A stretch of DNA of 64,000 nucleotides from Ulva prolifera (taxonomy: Eukaryota; Chlorophyta; Ulvophyceae; Ulvales; Ulvaceae). The first letter of the stretch is position 1. Each line of letters begins with the position of its first letter. The translations under genes were made by a program, and so were the position numbers. The stretch spans positions 2,983,713 through 3,047,712 of the forward strand of contig CM041201.1 of assembly GCA_023078555.1 (NCBI GenBank). The letters are read 5' to 3'. Below are positions 1-11,861 of the stretch, piece after piece. The notes below the pieces were generated by a model that was given only the letters and a program-made list of their open reading frames with translations, did not search any database and was not told the origin of the DNA.

Positions 1-315
1 CCGTTTCTCGGAATTCCACTCGTCGTTCATGGCACTAGGCCAGGCACAAGCGCACCACCCCCTCATGTGTGTGTATGCATGAATATGTGCTACAAAGACC
101 AATTGTCATCGTAAGACGGAGAGGGAGAGGCACAGCAAGGTCACAGCAAGGTCAGCAACGCTTCACCCGCAGGTCAGGTCACCCGCCGTCACCGTCATAC
201 TCTGCTGCCTGTCAACACCCCTCACCTCACTTCACCGCGCGTCGCACCAAGCCCTGACTATGGCACCCACGTGCACAGCCCACTATCCCTCACCTCCCCA
301 TGGCCTGCCACATGT

Positions 316-418
316 GCTCCACCTCCCTGATCATCCGGTGGAACACTGATTTGCAAGGGCTCATGCGGCTCCACCTCCCTGATCATCCGGTGGAACACTG
401 ATTTGCAAGGGCTCACGC
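316..418. repeat. Two-copy 52-bp tandem duplication
   Basis: A 52-bp unit beginning GCTCCACCTCCCTGATCATC is present twice back to back, with first copies at 316 and 368. The two units differ at only one or two bases, so the duplication is recent. No gene is involved. Confidence 0.9.
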
Positions 419-550
419 GATCAGCTGGAGCTGAGACAGCATTGTGCACCTGTATCGATCATCACAGTGATCAGCGTGGGGCCATCGGACCAGGGTGCAG
501 CACTGTTTGGCCGCACAGCCAGGCCGCCAGCCGGCCACACGGCACCTGAA

Positions 551-597
551 CATTCCACAATGCATGTGTGCACCATTCCACAATGCATGTGTGCACC
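551..597. repeat. Two-copy 23-bp tandem duplication
   Basis: The unit CATTCCACAATGCATGTGTG plus CAC occurs twice in direct succession without a mismatch. It lies in non-coding DNA. Confidence 0.85.
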
Positions 598-743
598 ATC
601 TTCAGAGCTGGCCATCGCTGTAGCTTACGCAGTTCGGCAGTCGGCATGCAGGCCAGGCATGAATGCGCATTGTGCAGCATGCCCACTGGCAGGCATCCAT
701 GTTCCGCGCATGCTCGCTGCCCGAGATGTGTTTGTGGAGAAAA

Positions 744-763
744 GGGGGGGGGGGGGGGGGGGG
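744..763. repeat. Homopolymer run of 20 G
   Basis: An uninterrupted run of G on the + strand in non-coding DNA. Similar C or G tracts elsewhere in the window sit directly behind 5' splice sites; this one has no gene next to it that I can identify. Confidence 0.9.
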
Positions 764-2691
764 CTTGGATCTGTTGTCTCAAGAAGTCTCCTGAGCAGCT
801 GGCACTTCTCAGGTGAGAGCAGGTCACGATCGCAACCTTGGAGCACTGATATCGGATCAGGCTCATGGCGCAGCTCTGGCACCAATGCAGATGTAACGTT
901 CTCTATGCTCTCTGTGGGTTTTGCGTGCGCTGGTTGCGGTTGTGGCCGGGGGTGCGTTGGACCGGGTTGGTGGTTGGGCTCTTGCGCTGCTTGCTGGTGT
1001 CGCGGTGATGCTCGCCCCGCCGCCTTAACCCTTGTAGCATTCTCCGTACTTAATCCGCAATCCCAAAGCATGCATGGCCATATGCGTAGGGACAGTGGCT
1101 CCTCTGACATCTGGAACTGTGGCAGTCCAGTGATCTGGCCGCTATACCACACCATAGATCCTTGCACGTTGACATTGTTGCACGCCATATATTGCGGTTG
1201 CTCGCCATAGCTGCCATATCACTGGACTGCCACAGGGGCCAAACAAGGCATCCAAGTTACACACTGCCATAGACCGTGGCAGACTGTGGCTGGCAGGCAG
1301 CAGACAATGGCTTCCACACAAAGCATCAGCAGGAGCTGAGCATGCACTCCATGTGCACACCGCCCCATCCAGAGACTCAGCTCAGCTCAGTGAGGACACA
1401 CGTCAGTGAAGAGGTGGCATCAACGCTCTGCAGGACCAGTACTCAGCATTCCAGCGATGCAGGGACACACGTGCTGCATGTAGCCTGGACTGTGCAATGG
1501 ACCCATCCATGTACAGGGCCCGACAGCTGCAGCAGCGCTAATCGATGGTCTTACTGGAGTCTGCTTGACGACATGTTCCTGCGATCCACATTCCAGCACC
1601 TATAGCTACGCCTCAGTGCGGCATCTGCGTTGCAGAGGCAGCCCCAGGGCCAGGGCGCAACAGTTGCACTTTATCGACTGCGCTGTCCACATGGACACGT
1701 ATTGCTTGGCATGCTTCCGTGGAGATGAGCTTTTTTACGCGTCCTGTCACGACGCATGCAAATGCTCAGCCCCGCCCGGGGAGCAACACAGAGCCGCGAT
1801 CAGTTTTGTGGCTATGACGGACTCACTGTAAAGCTTATCGAGCCTGCGATGCTACCTGTCTCTCCGAATGTGTCTCGGCAACATGGCCGAGCGAGTGAGC
1901 GTGGCTGCGTGATCGTGCCAAGCGATTGTGGCGATGAAGTGGGCTCACGTGAACGGTTGCAACATACTGCAGCTGCGAGTTGATCACGCGCGCCCCAGCG
2001 CATTGAGGCCGCATGGGGGGCCTCTCAGCGACTCGATCGAGCCTGGCCACATGCGCATAGTAGTTACAGGCAGCACCAAGAAGCGGCCTTCACAGCCATG
2101 ACGCTGTGTCGATGCCGAACCATGATGTCGCATCTAGTCACCACATCCACTGTTGTGCCACAGTCCCAGCTTATGAACGACTGTGGCACAAGCATGAGGT
2201 CAGATTGCTCGGACGCTTATCACAGGGCAAGTTACCACCAAGGGAATCTTGCATGCAGCGCATGCAGCACATGCAGCAAAGGAGTGCACAGGCAGAACCT
2301 CTCTTTGCGACCTTTTCGTTCTTTAACACAGGCCGCAGAGAACCACCAGATTGGTGCACCACCATGGTGCCCACGGGCGTTGCCCTTGGTGGTGTTGAAG
2401 GCCTTGACCTGCACACAGCTTCCATCAGCGCGTGGCCAGGATTCACAGAGTTGTCTGCATGCTGCATTGGCAGTGCCCCGGTGAGTGCCGACAAACAGCA
2501 GCTGCTGTCGATCAGTAAACCACCTTGACGTGCAGCCAGAGCTCGCTTCAGCCATTGTCATGTCTGGCAGACAATGAAGGCGCTCACTATGACATGGGCT
2601 GTGTACTAGCAACTTGAGTTTCGAAGCGCCGACGGTGTGTGGATGCACTGGGGACGCAAGGGCAGGTTGTCAGGTGTTGCACATGGCTGAA

Positions 2692-2776
2692 CGTTGCTGG
2701 TTGCGTGGATGCGGACTTCCCTGGTTATCCCGCGATGCTGCCTACCTCTTTCGCTTTGTCCTTGAGGAACACACAT
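2692..2776 (-). repeat. Interspersed repeat family B, copy 1
   Basis: Read on the minus strand this segment contains a core close to TCAAGGACAAAGCGAAAGAG followed by GGCAGCATCGCGGGATAACCAGGG. The same core recurs at 30442-30530 (-), 11471-11515 (+), 33981-34020 (+) and 49381-49440 (+). Copy 1 and the copy at 30442 are alike over about 85 bp, including a shared GTTGCTGGTTGCG end. It is short, non-coding and of unknown origin. Confidence 0.7.
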
Positions 2777-2985
2777 GGCTGAACCAGCTGCCGTTCCCGT
2801 GGCCTGACAGTGAGTGAGCGTTTCGTGATCAGTCAGTGTGAAATTCCTGTGCACCACGGCCTGGCAACATGAAAGGTGATATCATGCATTTCTGTCAGGA
2901 TGCACCATGTCATGGAGAGAGGTACACATTGATGAAGCCTGACGAGAGTATCCCTGCATGATGGTGTTGTTCTCTTCCCGTTGAC

Positions 2986-3024
2986 CAGGGTACTGCCCAC
3001 ACTGCCCAGGGTACTGCCCACACT
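2986..3024. repeat. Two-copy 19-bp tandem repeat
   Basis: The unit CAGGGTACTGCCCACACTGC occurs twice in direct succession. No gene is affected. Confidence 0.85.
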
Positions 3025-3809
3025 GCCCCAGCAAGCAGTCATGATAAAGGGTGCCATATACCAAAGCAACTGGATTACAGAGGCAACACCGCGGTTATTC
3101 AATCAGGCGCAGAAGACATCACGCATCCATGACACATCAGGAGTGTCAAAGCGACATGTTACATGTGGATGAATGTTCACAGACGACAAATCAAGAAGCC
3201 ATGGCACAATGGCACTACACAGATGCAGGTTCACATAGTCTTTCAGCACCTAGCCATCAGTAAAACATTGCATGCTCTGTGCATCTATTCAGCCAACCTT
3301 CGTATCCAGCAATCCTGACAGAATTGCAAATTTCATTCATCGCACTGGACAGCTGCCAACACTGAGGCTGAGCGACCCCGCCAGTCCGTCCAGCCATCGT
3401 CGCCACCGGACGGCCCCACGTGCCCAAAAGTCTCAGCGCGTGCTGGTATTTGACTACATCCCTGAAAATAAATCGAAACTACCTGCCCAGACCTGTCCCC
3501 TGGCGCTTGGCAGCATGGGCAGTCATCTATTCTGTGCATCGTACATCTGCCTGACAAGAGCTGCAACGATGACTGGTAGGATCCAGGGCGCCGCATCAGT
3601 ACACGAGCGCCCCACTCCTCTCCTTCATGAACGGCCAAAGTCCGCTCTGGTATACAAATCCTCTAGACCATCCAAAGTGCCTCATCGATGCGGGTGGCCC
3701 GCACCGACCACGCAGCCTGGATTCTCTCACATATGCTATGGCCGGCCGCCCGGGGGCCGCTCGGCATGTGCTGTGGTCACCGCACTGGGACCGCCGCTAA
3801 CGCTGTGCT

Positions 3810-6800
3810 CTAGAACTCGATCGAGGTCACGCCCTTCTCGAAGCCCATCTTCTCGAGGTTCGGGTGGCACGCAAACTTGAGCATCGGCGGCGGCCCGCAC
3901 AGCACGGAGATGGTGCCGGGCTCATACCGGAAGAGCGCGCGCTCGCACATGTCGAGGTCGATGAACCCGGAGGAGTACTTCCACCCCGGCGTCGGCCGGT
4001 CAACCGTGTAGTGGATCTTTACCCTGCAGCGACGCCACTCACGTCAGCACCTCTCCCCCCGGACAGAACCTCCCGACCCCAAACGTCACCAACAGAGACC
4101 AGCAACTGCAACACAACCCTCACGCAAGTGCTGGTGAACAGAACAGCGCATCTGCACGCCTACGCAGCGGGTTGCGGCACGTGGTGGGCTGGCTCGGCAC
4201 AGGCACGCACCGGTCGGGGTGGCTCTTCGCGAGGGCCTCGAGCTCGGGCCGCAGGAGGATGTCCGCCTCGGTCTGGTTGGCGTACAGCAGCCGGATCTCG
4301 GTGAGGTCCGCGGGGTTGCTGAGGATGGCCTTCATGACCTGGTACATCGGCGTCAGGCCGGTGCCGCCGGCGATCATGTTGATGCGCTTCACCTCGCTCT
4401 CGAGCTTGTGGTTCTTATAGTGGCCGGGGCGGTCGTAGTGGAAGTGGCCGATCGGGCCCTTCACCTCGACGGTGTCACCCACCTCCAGAGCCTCCAGAAT
4501 CTGCACAAAGAAATCGCAGACCGATCAGCACACGGCATTCCCGAGACATCACGCCCGCCAACGTCCAACTCCGAGAGGTCTTTCACATGCATACATGCAC
4601 TGCTGACAACAGGCGCAAGGCCGGGGGAGGGGCGTAGGTGCCCACCTGGGAGAACTTGCCACCCTCCGGGAACTTCGGGTGCACGTTGGCCTTGTAGATC
4701 TTGACCACGAGGTCAAAGTGGCCGCGTGTCTCGTTCGCGGTCGTCGGGGTGTACGCCCGCATCACCACCTCCTCATCGCCCTCCGCATTCGTGACCTTCT
4801 TCCGGATCAGCATGTGCTTCCCCGTCGGCAGCCCGAGCAGCTGCTCGTCATGCTCGAGCCCGAACCGGAACAGCGTCACGTCGTGGCTGATCTTGATCTT
4901 TTCCTTCAGCTCCGCAGCCTTCTGCTTCTTCGGGTTGAGGAACGGCGCGTCGACGTCGATCGCCGGCAGCGGCGCCGCCGCCGTGCCCGGCATGACCACA
5001 ACCGCGGCATCCACGCCGCCGTACAGCAGGTTTGCCGGCACCGGTACGCCCTCCGGCGCGAGCTCAGCGATGTAGAACTGCTCAAGCTGCTTCTTCGCGG
5101 CGTCTGAGTGCACGGCGTCAAAGTCCTCCGTCGCGTCCTCGCCGCCGGCCATGAGGATCGAGTCGGCGCCGCCGGGGTGATCGTCGAGGAACTTCGTGCC
5201 ATCATACACCTTGCCCTTGTACGCAAACCAAACCGACGCCTCCTCGACGTGCTGCTCGAGCATCGCCTTGGTGACGTACTTCTTCGTCGAGTCGAGGCCG
5301 GGGGCCGCGGCGGCGACGGCGGCTGGGGCGGAGGGGACCGCGCTGCCGGCCTCCTGCTCCCGCCAGCCGACGTTGCCGAGGGGCCCGGGCAGCATCGGCG
5401 CAGGCTGCTGGAAGCGGATGCATAGCCGCCCCTGCATGCGGTGATCACATGAAGCAGCTGGGCGGCGCATGAAGCACACGAAGCAGCCGACCACATGAAG
5501 CAGCTGGGCGGCACGAGACAGGGACGGTACACCGGTCGGAACATGGCACAGCCGCCGAGCCGTGCAGCTGTCCCAAGGTCATGCAAGCAGACAGGAAGTT
5601 GATGGTGAGGTACTTGCTGTGAGGAGCGAGCGATGTCAGGCTGCAGGGGCTGCAGGGGCCTACCTGAGGGTCGACCTCCTTGTGCAGGCGCAGCCGGAAC
5701 ATGCTGTTGTTGCCCTGGCCGAGGAGGGTCCAGGTGAGCACAGCCGGCTGCGTGTTCTGGGACTCGTCCCACGCACGGCAGACGACCTCGGTGGCGGTGA
5801 AGAACTGCGACGTGTCGACTGGCAGCTCCCAGTGCACCCACGTCCAGTGCTTGCCTGCCTGGTTGGGCGTCTCCGTCACGATGATCTTGGCTGGGTGGGA
5901 CCATGTCTCGCCTGCACGGTCGCGCGGTGATGATTGTGATGGGCTGGGAGGAGCGGATCTGACTATATCGCAGGTATTGCAGCTTGCATACAGGTCTCAG
6001 CAGTGGCAGCAGTCAGCGAAGAATCCTTGGATTCCTGCGAGTGGGGTCTCACCTCCATTGAAGGAGACTTCCACACGCACGATCTTGCGGCCACCACCGG
6101 AGTAGGCGTAGCCCTTCATGGTGTAGCGTCTGTTCTGGTCCATCAGGATGCGCTCATCATGACCAGGACTGGAGATTGTGCTGTTGATGTTGAGTTCCTT
6201 CAGGATGAAGGAGGGATCCTTCCACCAGCCCTGCTTGGCAGCGGACTCGGCGTCCACATGAGGTGGGAGCACCTGCACAGCGCTGTTGGTGTCACGCCTC
6301 CGATTTGGCTCAGGACGACGTGCGCGAGTGCAGTACTCCCGGCACAGCATACAGCTAGAATTCGGGGTGACGCCTGGCCGTTCGCGAATCTGAGTACACA
6401 ATATGAAACCCACTGTAACATGTTATCGTCGCCGACCAAAATGACAACGAAGTTTCGCCAGCCTTAAAACCGTGCAGCAAGCACGATAAATATACTTCGT
6501 ACTGTTTCGTACCTTGTTGTCGTGGAAGTGGTACCAGTTCTGCGAGTCCTTGTCGCTCACATGGAGGTGGGATAGCCACTTCACAGAGCGACCCCCGATC
6601 CAGCCAGGGATTAGCATGCGGCACGGGAAGCCGTGATCTGGGTGCAGAAACTGGCCGTTTTGTTTGTATGCGATCAAAACGTCCATGGACGGGTCGAGGG
6701 CGTGGCCCAGGGTGAGGGCCGTGCCGTACGACCCATCAACCCCCTTCGGCAGCTCACCCTTAGGTCCACAGAAGTGCACATACCTACAGCAGAATATCAG

Positions 6801-7540
6801 ATATGATGCATAGAAACGGTTCGTGCTTTGCGGGGCGCACATGCGCTTGTAGAACGGAGCGGGAGCAAAATTCCAATTCAAAATTCTTAGATTACGCATA
6901 CAGCCTCGGGCCGGGCGCAAACGGGCAGACAAACAAGTTCACCAGAGGAAATCAGTGGCAGTATATATGGATCGTACTTGGCTCCCTGCGCCTGGGATTT
7001 GACGCCGACGAGCTTCAGTACATCAGACAGGCGGGCACCCGTCCAATTGTTCACACTTACTGCGCCTGGGCCCCACGAGAAGCCCTGGCTGTTCTTCACC
7101 ATATTCACCTCCTTGCGCCTATTGCCGCAGCACGTGAGCAGACATGGCACAGTGACAGCTGGCAGCTTGGCAATATCGTCCATGGTGATCTCCATAGGCC
7201 TTTCAACCAGGCCGGTGATGGTGATGCGGTGACTGCCCCACTCGAGTCGGGGCACGGCTCCATGGTTCCTCACGAAGTGCATAGACACAGGAGTCAGCCA
7301 TCCCTCTTTCATGACGTCGGCATGTGGTGGCTCGCTGTTGAAGGGATGCTTGCCGGTGAGGCGAATGAGGTCCGGATGGCGAGGGACCCAGTTATCCGCG
7401 CACTTCGCGTCGCGGTCATCAATCTCGGTGACAGGCTTCCATGAGCTGAAATTGCTATTCTTCTTGTCTAGTGGAGCCTCGCCTGGCACGAGAGGCCGGC
7501 CGGCGATATAATCTTTACTTGCAGAATGTCGGACACCCAT
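3810..7540 (-). CDS. NIA: Assimilatory NADH nitrate reductase
   Basis: Cytosolic nitrate reductase, NAD(P)H-dependent reduction of nitrate to nitrite. Seven exons, all phases consistent: 7540-6978, 6783-6513, 6272-6053, 5911-5664, 5431-4646, 4500-4211, 4023-3810; 863 residues, usual family length. The molybdopterin domain carries NWVPRHPDL, KHPFN and the Mo-ligand Cys context CCGNRRKE; then GYAYSGGGRK and the dimerisation domain (RAWDESQNTQP). A cytochrome b5 domain (about 485-560) has heme ligands in DDHPGGADS (His519) and AVHSD. The FAD part has RAYTP and GPIGH; the NADH part has GGTGLTP, CGPPPML and the end GVTSIEF. The linker before cytochrome b5 is Ala/Pro-rich and lacks the RxxSxP 14-3-3 phosphosite of land plants. 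The ATG at 7540 is chosen because an in-frame codon at 7642 lies upstream of a TATA-like element. No nitrite reductase or nitrate transporter lies next to it in this window. Confidence 0.97.
5446..5512. repeat. Direct repeat inside a nitrate reductase intron
   Basis: CACATGAAGCAGCTGGGCGG is present twice, 46 bp apart, within the intron between exons at 5664 and 5431. It does not disturb the splice sites. Confidence 0.85.
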
Positions 7541-7629
7541 GGACAAATTGTGAATCTGACTCAAACAACGCAATGGTGTATCTGACCGTGAAGGGTGATT
7601 TTGTTGCAACTGGTAATTTCGAGGGCATT

Positions 7630-7638
7630 GATATATAG
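7630..7638 (-). promoter_or_regulatory. TATA-like element of nitrate reductase
   Basis: On the minus strand CTATATATC sits 90-98 bp upstream of the chosen ATG at 7540. With a start of transcription about 30 bp downstream it would give a 5' UTR of roughly 60 nt. This is sequence inference only. Confidence 0.5.
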
Positions 7639-10600
7639 ACAAGACGCCTTATGCCGCTTCGCACTTCTCCTCATGGTCGCAGTCCATCGCCAGACCATGG
7701 AGGGACCCATCGAAGTCGCTGACGAGGTTTCGCGGGCATCGAACACCCCACAAGTCACCCTTGGGTGCTTGCCACCAATATCCCCTAGATACGCCTGCAA
7801 TCACAGATGACGATGTGGTCACGCATCGCAGGCTCATGATGCACATGGCTTCTCTCTGCTGGAAGGCAAGCTAGCCGGTCAAGCTCCCGCGGCCACGTGT
7901 TGCAATGGACCAGCTCTAGACCATGGAAACAAACTTTGTAGATGCACTTAAATGCCTTAATTCACCATCCTGGACGGTTGCCTGTGCTTCTGCAGAGGCT
8001 TGCCTTGCGGCAAGTGTCACAGCGCGAGCACCAACTAGTGCGCATGCAGGTTTGCACGGGCGATGCGTTTGATCCCGCATCGCTAGGTAACCGGCCCGAG
8101 TTTGAACGCTTCGGGACCAGCTGCTCTCAGGTCCGGCCCGGGATGCTGAGCCCTCCAGGACGGTTGCGTCTGCATGATCGAGCATGCCCAAGCCGACTTG
8201 ATGCGCGGTTGTATTTTATGCAAGCTGCACGCAGCTGCTCTGGCACAAGCTGTGTCCGTGTGTTGCGGTCGGCTGCAGTGATCATGAACAGCTCCAGAAC
8301 AGTAACCTCGCCGCTACGTCGAAACCTTCACGTTCGCGTGTACACGTTCACCCGTTAGCTCTACCGTGAACGCGGGGCACCTCCATCTGATACCCACAAG
8401 TGCTTCCGTGAACCGCAAACACGTATACTTCGGTAGCGTGGGGTGGTCTCCGGCGGCCACTGGCAACTCAAACCACAGTCAACTTTCCGGGACCAACTAC
8501 ACTGTTGGTCGCGAGCTCGGGACCGAGTTTCACCGGAAACGATGATAGATCATTTCCAAGCGTGTCCGCAGTGAAATGTTGAAGTGAAGCTCGAGCGCTG
8601 TGTGCCTTGTCGGACGCGACAAGTGCAGAAATTCAGATCCAAGTCCTCCATTCGACGCATGCGCATTGATTGAACCTGATCTGGTCCTGCAGTCCATCGC
8701 ATACGTCGAATATCCGGATATATCCGACAGCGCACTGCAGCGGCGCGCGGCGTACGATCGTTGGGAGTACTAGTGCCAGGTGCGCTAGCGTCCGACACGC
8801 GCTGTGTGACCAGGACGACGCTGGAGAGGCAGGTGTCACCGACGACACACGCCGTTCATGGGCAGATGACTGCAGATCGTGAGCTCTGCTCGATACGCCG
8901 TGCGCGAAAGATCTCTGTGCATAGAACAGGACTTCGCAGCAAACGCACTGCAGGACGCCCTGTTCCAAATAACCAAGCCACACATCCGGCCATGTGAGGT
9001 AGTTACGGATTGGAGCTAACGATGCAACTGCACTGCAACCCATGCGGCATTGTGGTGCCTCCAGCTCCGACCCCAATCCGGATGCGTGGCCGTGCGTTGA
9101 TGTGGTGATTCTGCGAGGCTGCTGCGAGGTGGTGTTCATGCTGTCGAAACTCATGGTACATCCCGCACCCGCTTGCAGACGCGGGGCCCTGCATCATGTG
9201 ATGCACACGTGCGCTCGCCACAATCTGTACCCTCACGGCGAAACGCTGATTAAACGTAGCAAATCTTGACCTGTAGACCAGCGCAAATACTGGCTTAGTC
9301 GATTGGTCTTCATCTTGGCCGTCTGAGCCTTCTGTGCCGCTATGGGGCCGCACAGGTTTCCCACAAGAAGCCATCACAGGAGGTCACATATGCATGTGGT
9401 GATGAGAACCTGGACTCGAGTACTGCTGTGCCACGTGACTGTCGGGTGCAGCTTGCGCGCTGTGCCCGCTTTCGAAGCGAGCGTGAACTCCGGAAGCCGC
9501 GGCCCTGATGTCGTAAGCAAGCACCCCCAAGGCCCTTGCCACTCACGGCGCAGCGGCCTCACCCCGGCTGCTGCATGAGAGCTGCACGGATGTGCATGCA
9601 CTACTGGTTCATAACAACGCTGTTGCCATCTGTAGTACAGTATGCATATGCACGCTGAACGCATGTTCGTTTTGTAGCTCGACGCCCGCCAGTCTGTGAG
9701 CAAACGGTGGATAACAATGTAACGATCCTTTCCGATCTATCTCGTGGATCTTCTTTGACTCTGATTGGAGTTGCAGCGCGCCAGCCGGATCATAAACACC
9801 TCGATCCTACAACGCTCAAACACCGACACCGCTTCCAAACTTGGGCCCGCAGGATAGCATCCATCGAATCGCTCGCTGATGCAAAATGTTTCAGCTGCAA
9901 TACCGCCGGCCAAACGTGTCGGAGTTGCGATTTGTCCCGCGCGGCCACCGGCTTCACGCACCAGCGCAGCAAGCACCGACTCTCTTCCTCTCCAACATTT
10001 CAACGTCCGATGTCAAGTCAATCAGGGCCAGAAATATTCGACGTCTCTGTGCGAACCCGTGCCATCTTTGGGTTCAAGCGAGATAATTATCATGGCATTT
10101 TTATGATACCCGCAGGCAGAGGATCTGCAATTCGTCGCGCCAGCAGGCACGTTCACGAGCCGCTGCCCACCGATGACTGGAATATCTTCCGCAAATTGCT
10201 AGTTGTAAACATCATACTGTGCGCTTCGAGCGCTGAGTCTGCCTCCAACGCTCTTGCACCACGTGGCGTGTGCAAGCCACTCTCGCACAGGTTTGTGACA
10301 ACGCCACAGCGGCACGCGTGCACGCTTCAGCCTCATTCAGCTGCCTTCTGAACTGCTTCAGCATGTCCATTTGACTCATGGCGACGCAGTCAGAGCATCC
10401 CAGGGGCGAGCGCACCTGGGTACCACACAGCACAATGCCGCACACAGGCTTCAGGATGACCACTGACCCCCTCCTCCCGAATCCATGAATCGTATGGGTC
10501 CTCTTGAAGCCCATACGGACATTTTGACAACTCGTGCTGCTGATTCACCCACACTTCAAGCCGTGCAGTTGTGCAGCGCCTGCGACATGCTGCAGGCGGG

Positions 10601-11180
10601 CACACAGCAACTGGCGATACTCTGATCCACTATGGGCCACTGGGGTGGAGCTTGTGGCCTATCGATGCACGGTCCAGCTCGGTCATTTCATGGCTGTGGC
10701 CACTGCTGTGGCTACCCTGTCCAGTGGCCTGAGCGTGGCCTGTGCCCAGGACGCAAACACGTGCAGCCGCGATGCCACACGCACCCCCGCTGCGTCTGCA
10801 CACTGCGAATCAACACGCCCCTGCCGGGCGCACCATGGCGATGGAACCCCGCAGCGCCGTCTCGTGTAGCTGCCTGCGGCACAAGTGCCCTGTCACCCAG
10901 AGCGGTTGCCAGGCCCTGGAGGATGCTTCGACAGACCTTCCAGCAAGATGTCGGTGTGTTCGCTACGCATCTCTCCAGCATGCATCTGCGACGCCAGAAT
11001 GCGGCCGCCACAGCATCAGTGGGGTGCCTTCCCTCCCGTCCTCGCGAGGCGCTACGCTTGCACAGCCTGCCCCCGCAGGTGTGCTAGCAAGCAGTGTTTG
11101 GCCGCCAGTTGGCCTCGGTGTCGGGTATTCTGGTTCTGTGGCAGCAGAGAGGGGCAAGCAGGTGAAAGGATCCTGACACA

Positions 11181-11181
11181 C

Positions 11182-11257
<76 letters not shown>

Positions 11258-11258
11258 C
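11181..11258. repeat. (AAC)n / (GTT)n microsatellite
   Basis: About 26 uninterrupted repeats of the trinucleotide CAA on the + strand. Poly-Thr, poly-Gln or poly-Cys/Leu frames through it are artefacts of the repeat; no gene spans it. Confidence 0.97.
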
Positions 11259-11470
11259 GGCCTGAGCCCGAGCATGTGGGGGCAGCGAGCATCCTTGTCA
11301 GCCGCAAGGCAGTTCCTCTGTGAGGTCGTGATGTAGATCACAGTCCAAGTCTCCCGTTAAAAAAAAAATCATCCTTGCTGGACATTTTCAACATGTTGCC
11401 AGCTGGGGGTTCGCCGCAGCTGCATGCGTGACCCACACACGCTCTCTCCATGTACGTACATGTACATCAT

Positions 11471-11515
11471 GTATGTGCTACAAGGACCCCGGCGGGCAGG
11501 CAGGGAGCACCGCAG
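11471..11515 (+). repeat. Interspersed repeat family B, copy 2
   Basis: Contains TGTGCTACAAGGACCCCGGC followed by GGGCAGGCAGGGAGCACCGC, the same core as the copies at 33981 and 49381. It lies downstream of SAE2. Confidence 0.6.
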
Positions 11516-11745
11516 ACGCATGACCCAAAAACGGTATCACAGCACATGTGTGCGACTGCAGGCCATGACCCCAGCGCTGGCTGGACTTCTTGTGCGGCGC
11601 TGCTAACGATGGCCCACGCCGCCGGTGCTATGCACCTCACCGCCTGAGCGCATGTGCTCATGTATGCATGTGCTCACAAATGGCCGCCCGGGGTATTGGT
11701 GTGCCGCCTGCGGTGCGATCTGCCCCTCCGACTTGCCCCCTACAC

Positions 11746-11814
11746 CACAGAGCTGAATGCAGGCTCATTACACGGTCTGTTGAGTTCACAGAGCTGAATG
11801 CAGGCTCATTACAC
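11746..11814 (-). terminator. Duplicated polyadenylation region of SAE2
   Basis: The 28-bp element at 11746-11773 is repeated exactly at 11787-11814. On the minus strand each copy begins with GTGTAATGAGCC, giving TGTAA signals at 11813-11809 and 11772-11768, about 50 and 90 nt after the SAE2 stop. TGTAA is the established green-algal poly(A) signal. Duplication of the signal could give two cleavage sites. Confidence 0.65.
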
Positions 11815-11861
11815 AGCCTTTCGTCTTGTCACAGAATCTCATCGGTGACCAGGGTGCCTCG

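Larger units (their letters stand above)
1..3809. other. Gene-poor region downstream of nitrate reductase
   Basis: I recognise no protein family on either strand. The longest open frames (for example 467-1210 on + and 625-1188 on -) overlap each other on opposite strands, are low in recognisable motifs and have no matching exon neighbours, so I do not call them. The region holds several short tandem duplications, a run of 20 G at 744-763, and one copy of an interspersed repeat at 2692-2776, all listed separately. Confidence 0.5.
7541..11861. other. Region without a recognisable gene
   Basis: Between nitrate reductase and the 3' end of SAE2 I see no conserved domain. A 214-codon open frame at 9707-10351 (+) has no motif I recognise, has an overlapping frame on the other strand and no clear splice partners; I leave it uncalled. 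The region contains the (AAC)n microsatellite, one family-B repeat and the nitrate reductase promoter. Confidence 0.45.

Noticed and set aside
467-1210. 247-codon open frame on +, with a 187-codon frame opposite
   Set aside because: Both strands are open at once, composition is Cys/Trp-rich and irregular, and there is no domain or splice partner. It is an effect of GC-rich non-coding DNA.
7561-7846. Possible upstream first exon of nitrate reductase
   Set aside because: It lies upstream of the TATA-like element at 7630-7638 and adds nothing that resembles the family N-terminus; the ATG at 7540 gives a full-length enzyme.
9707-10351. 214-codon open frame on +
   Set aside because: No recognisable motif, no exon neighbours and an overlapping frame on the other strand. 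It might be a lineage-specific gene, but the sequence gives no support.
11084-11341. Poly-Leu, poly-Cys and poly-Thr frames
   Set aside because: They are translations of the (AAC)n microsatellite.
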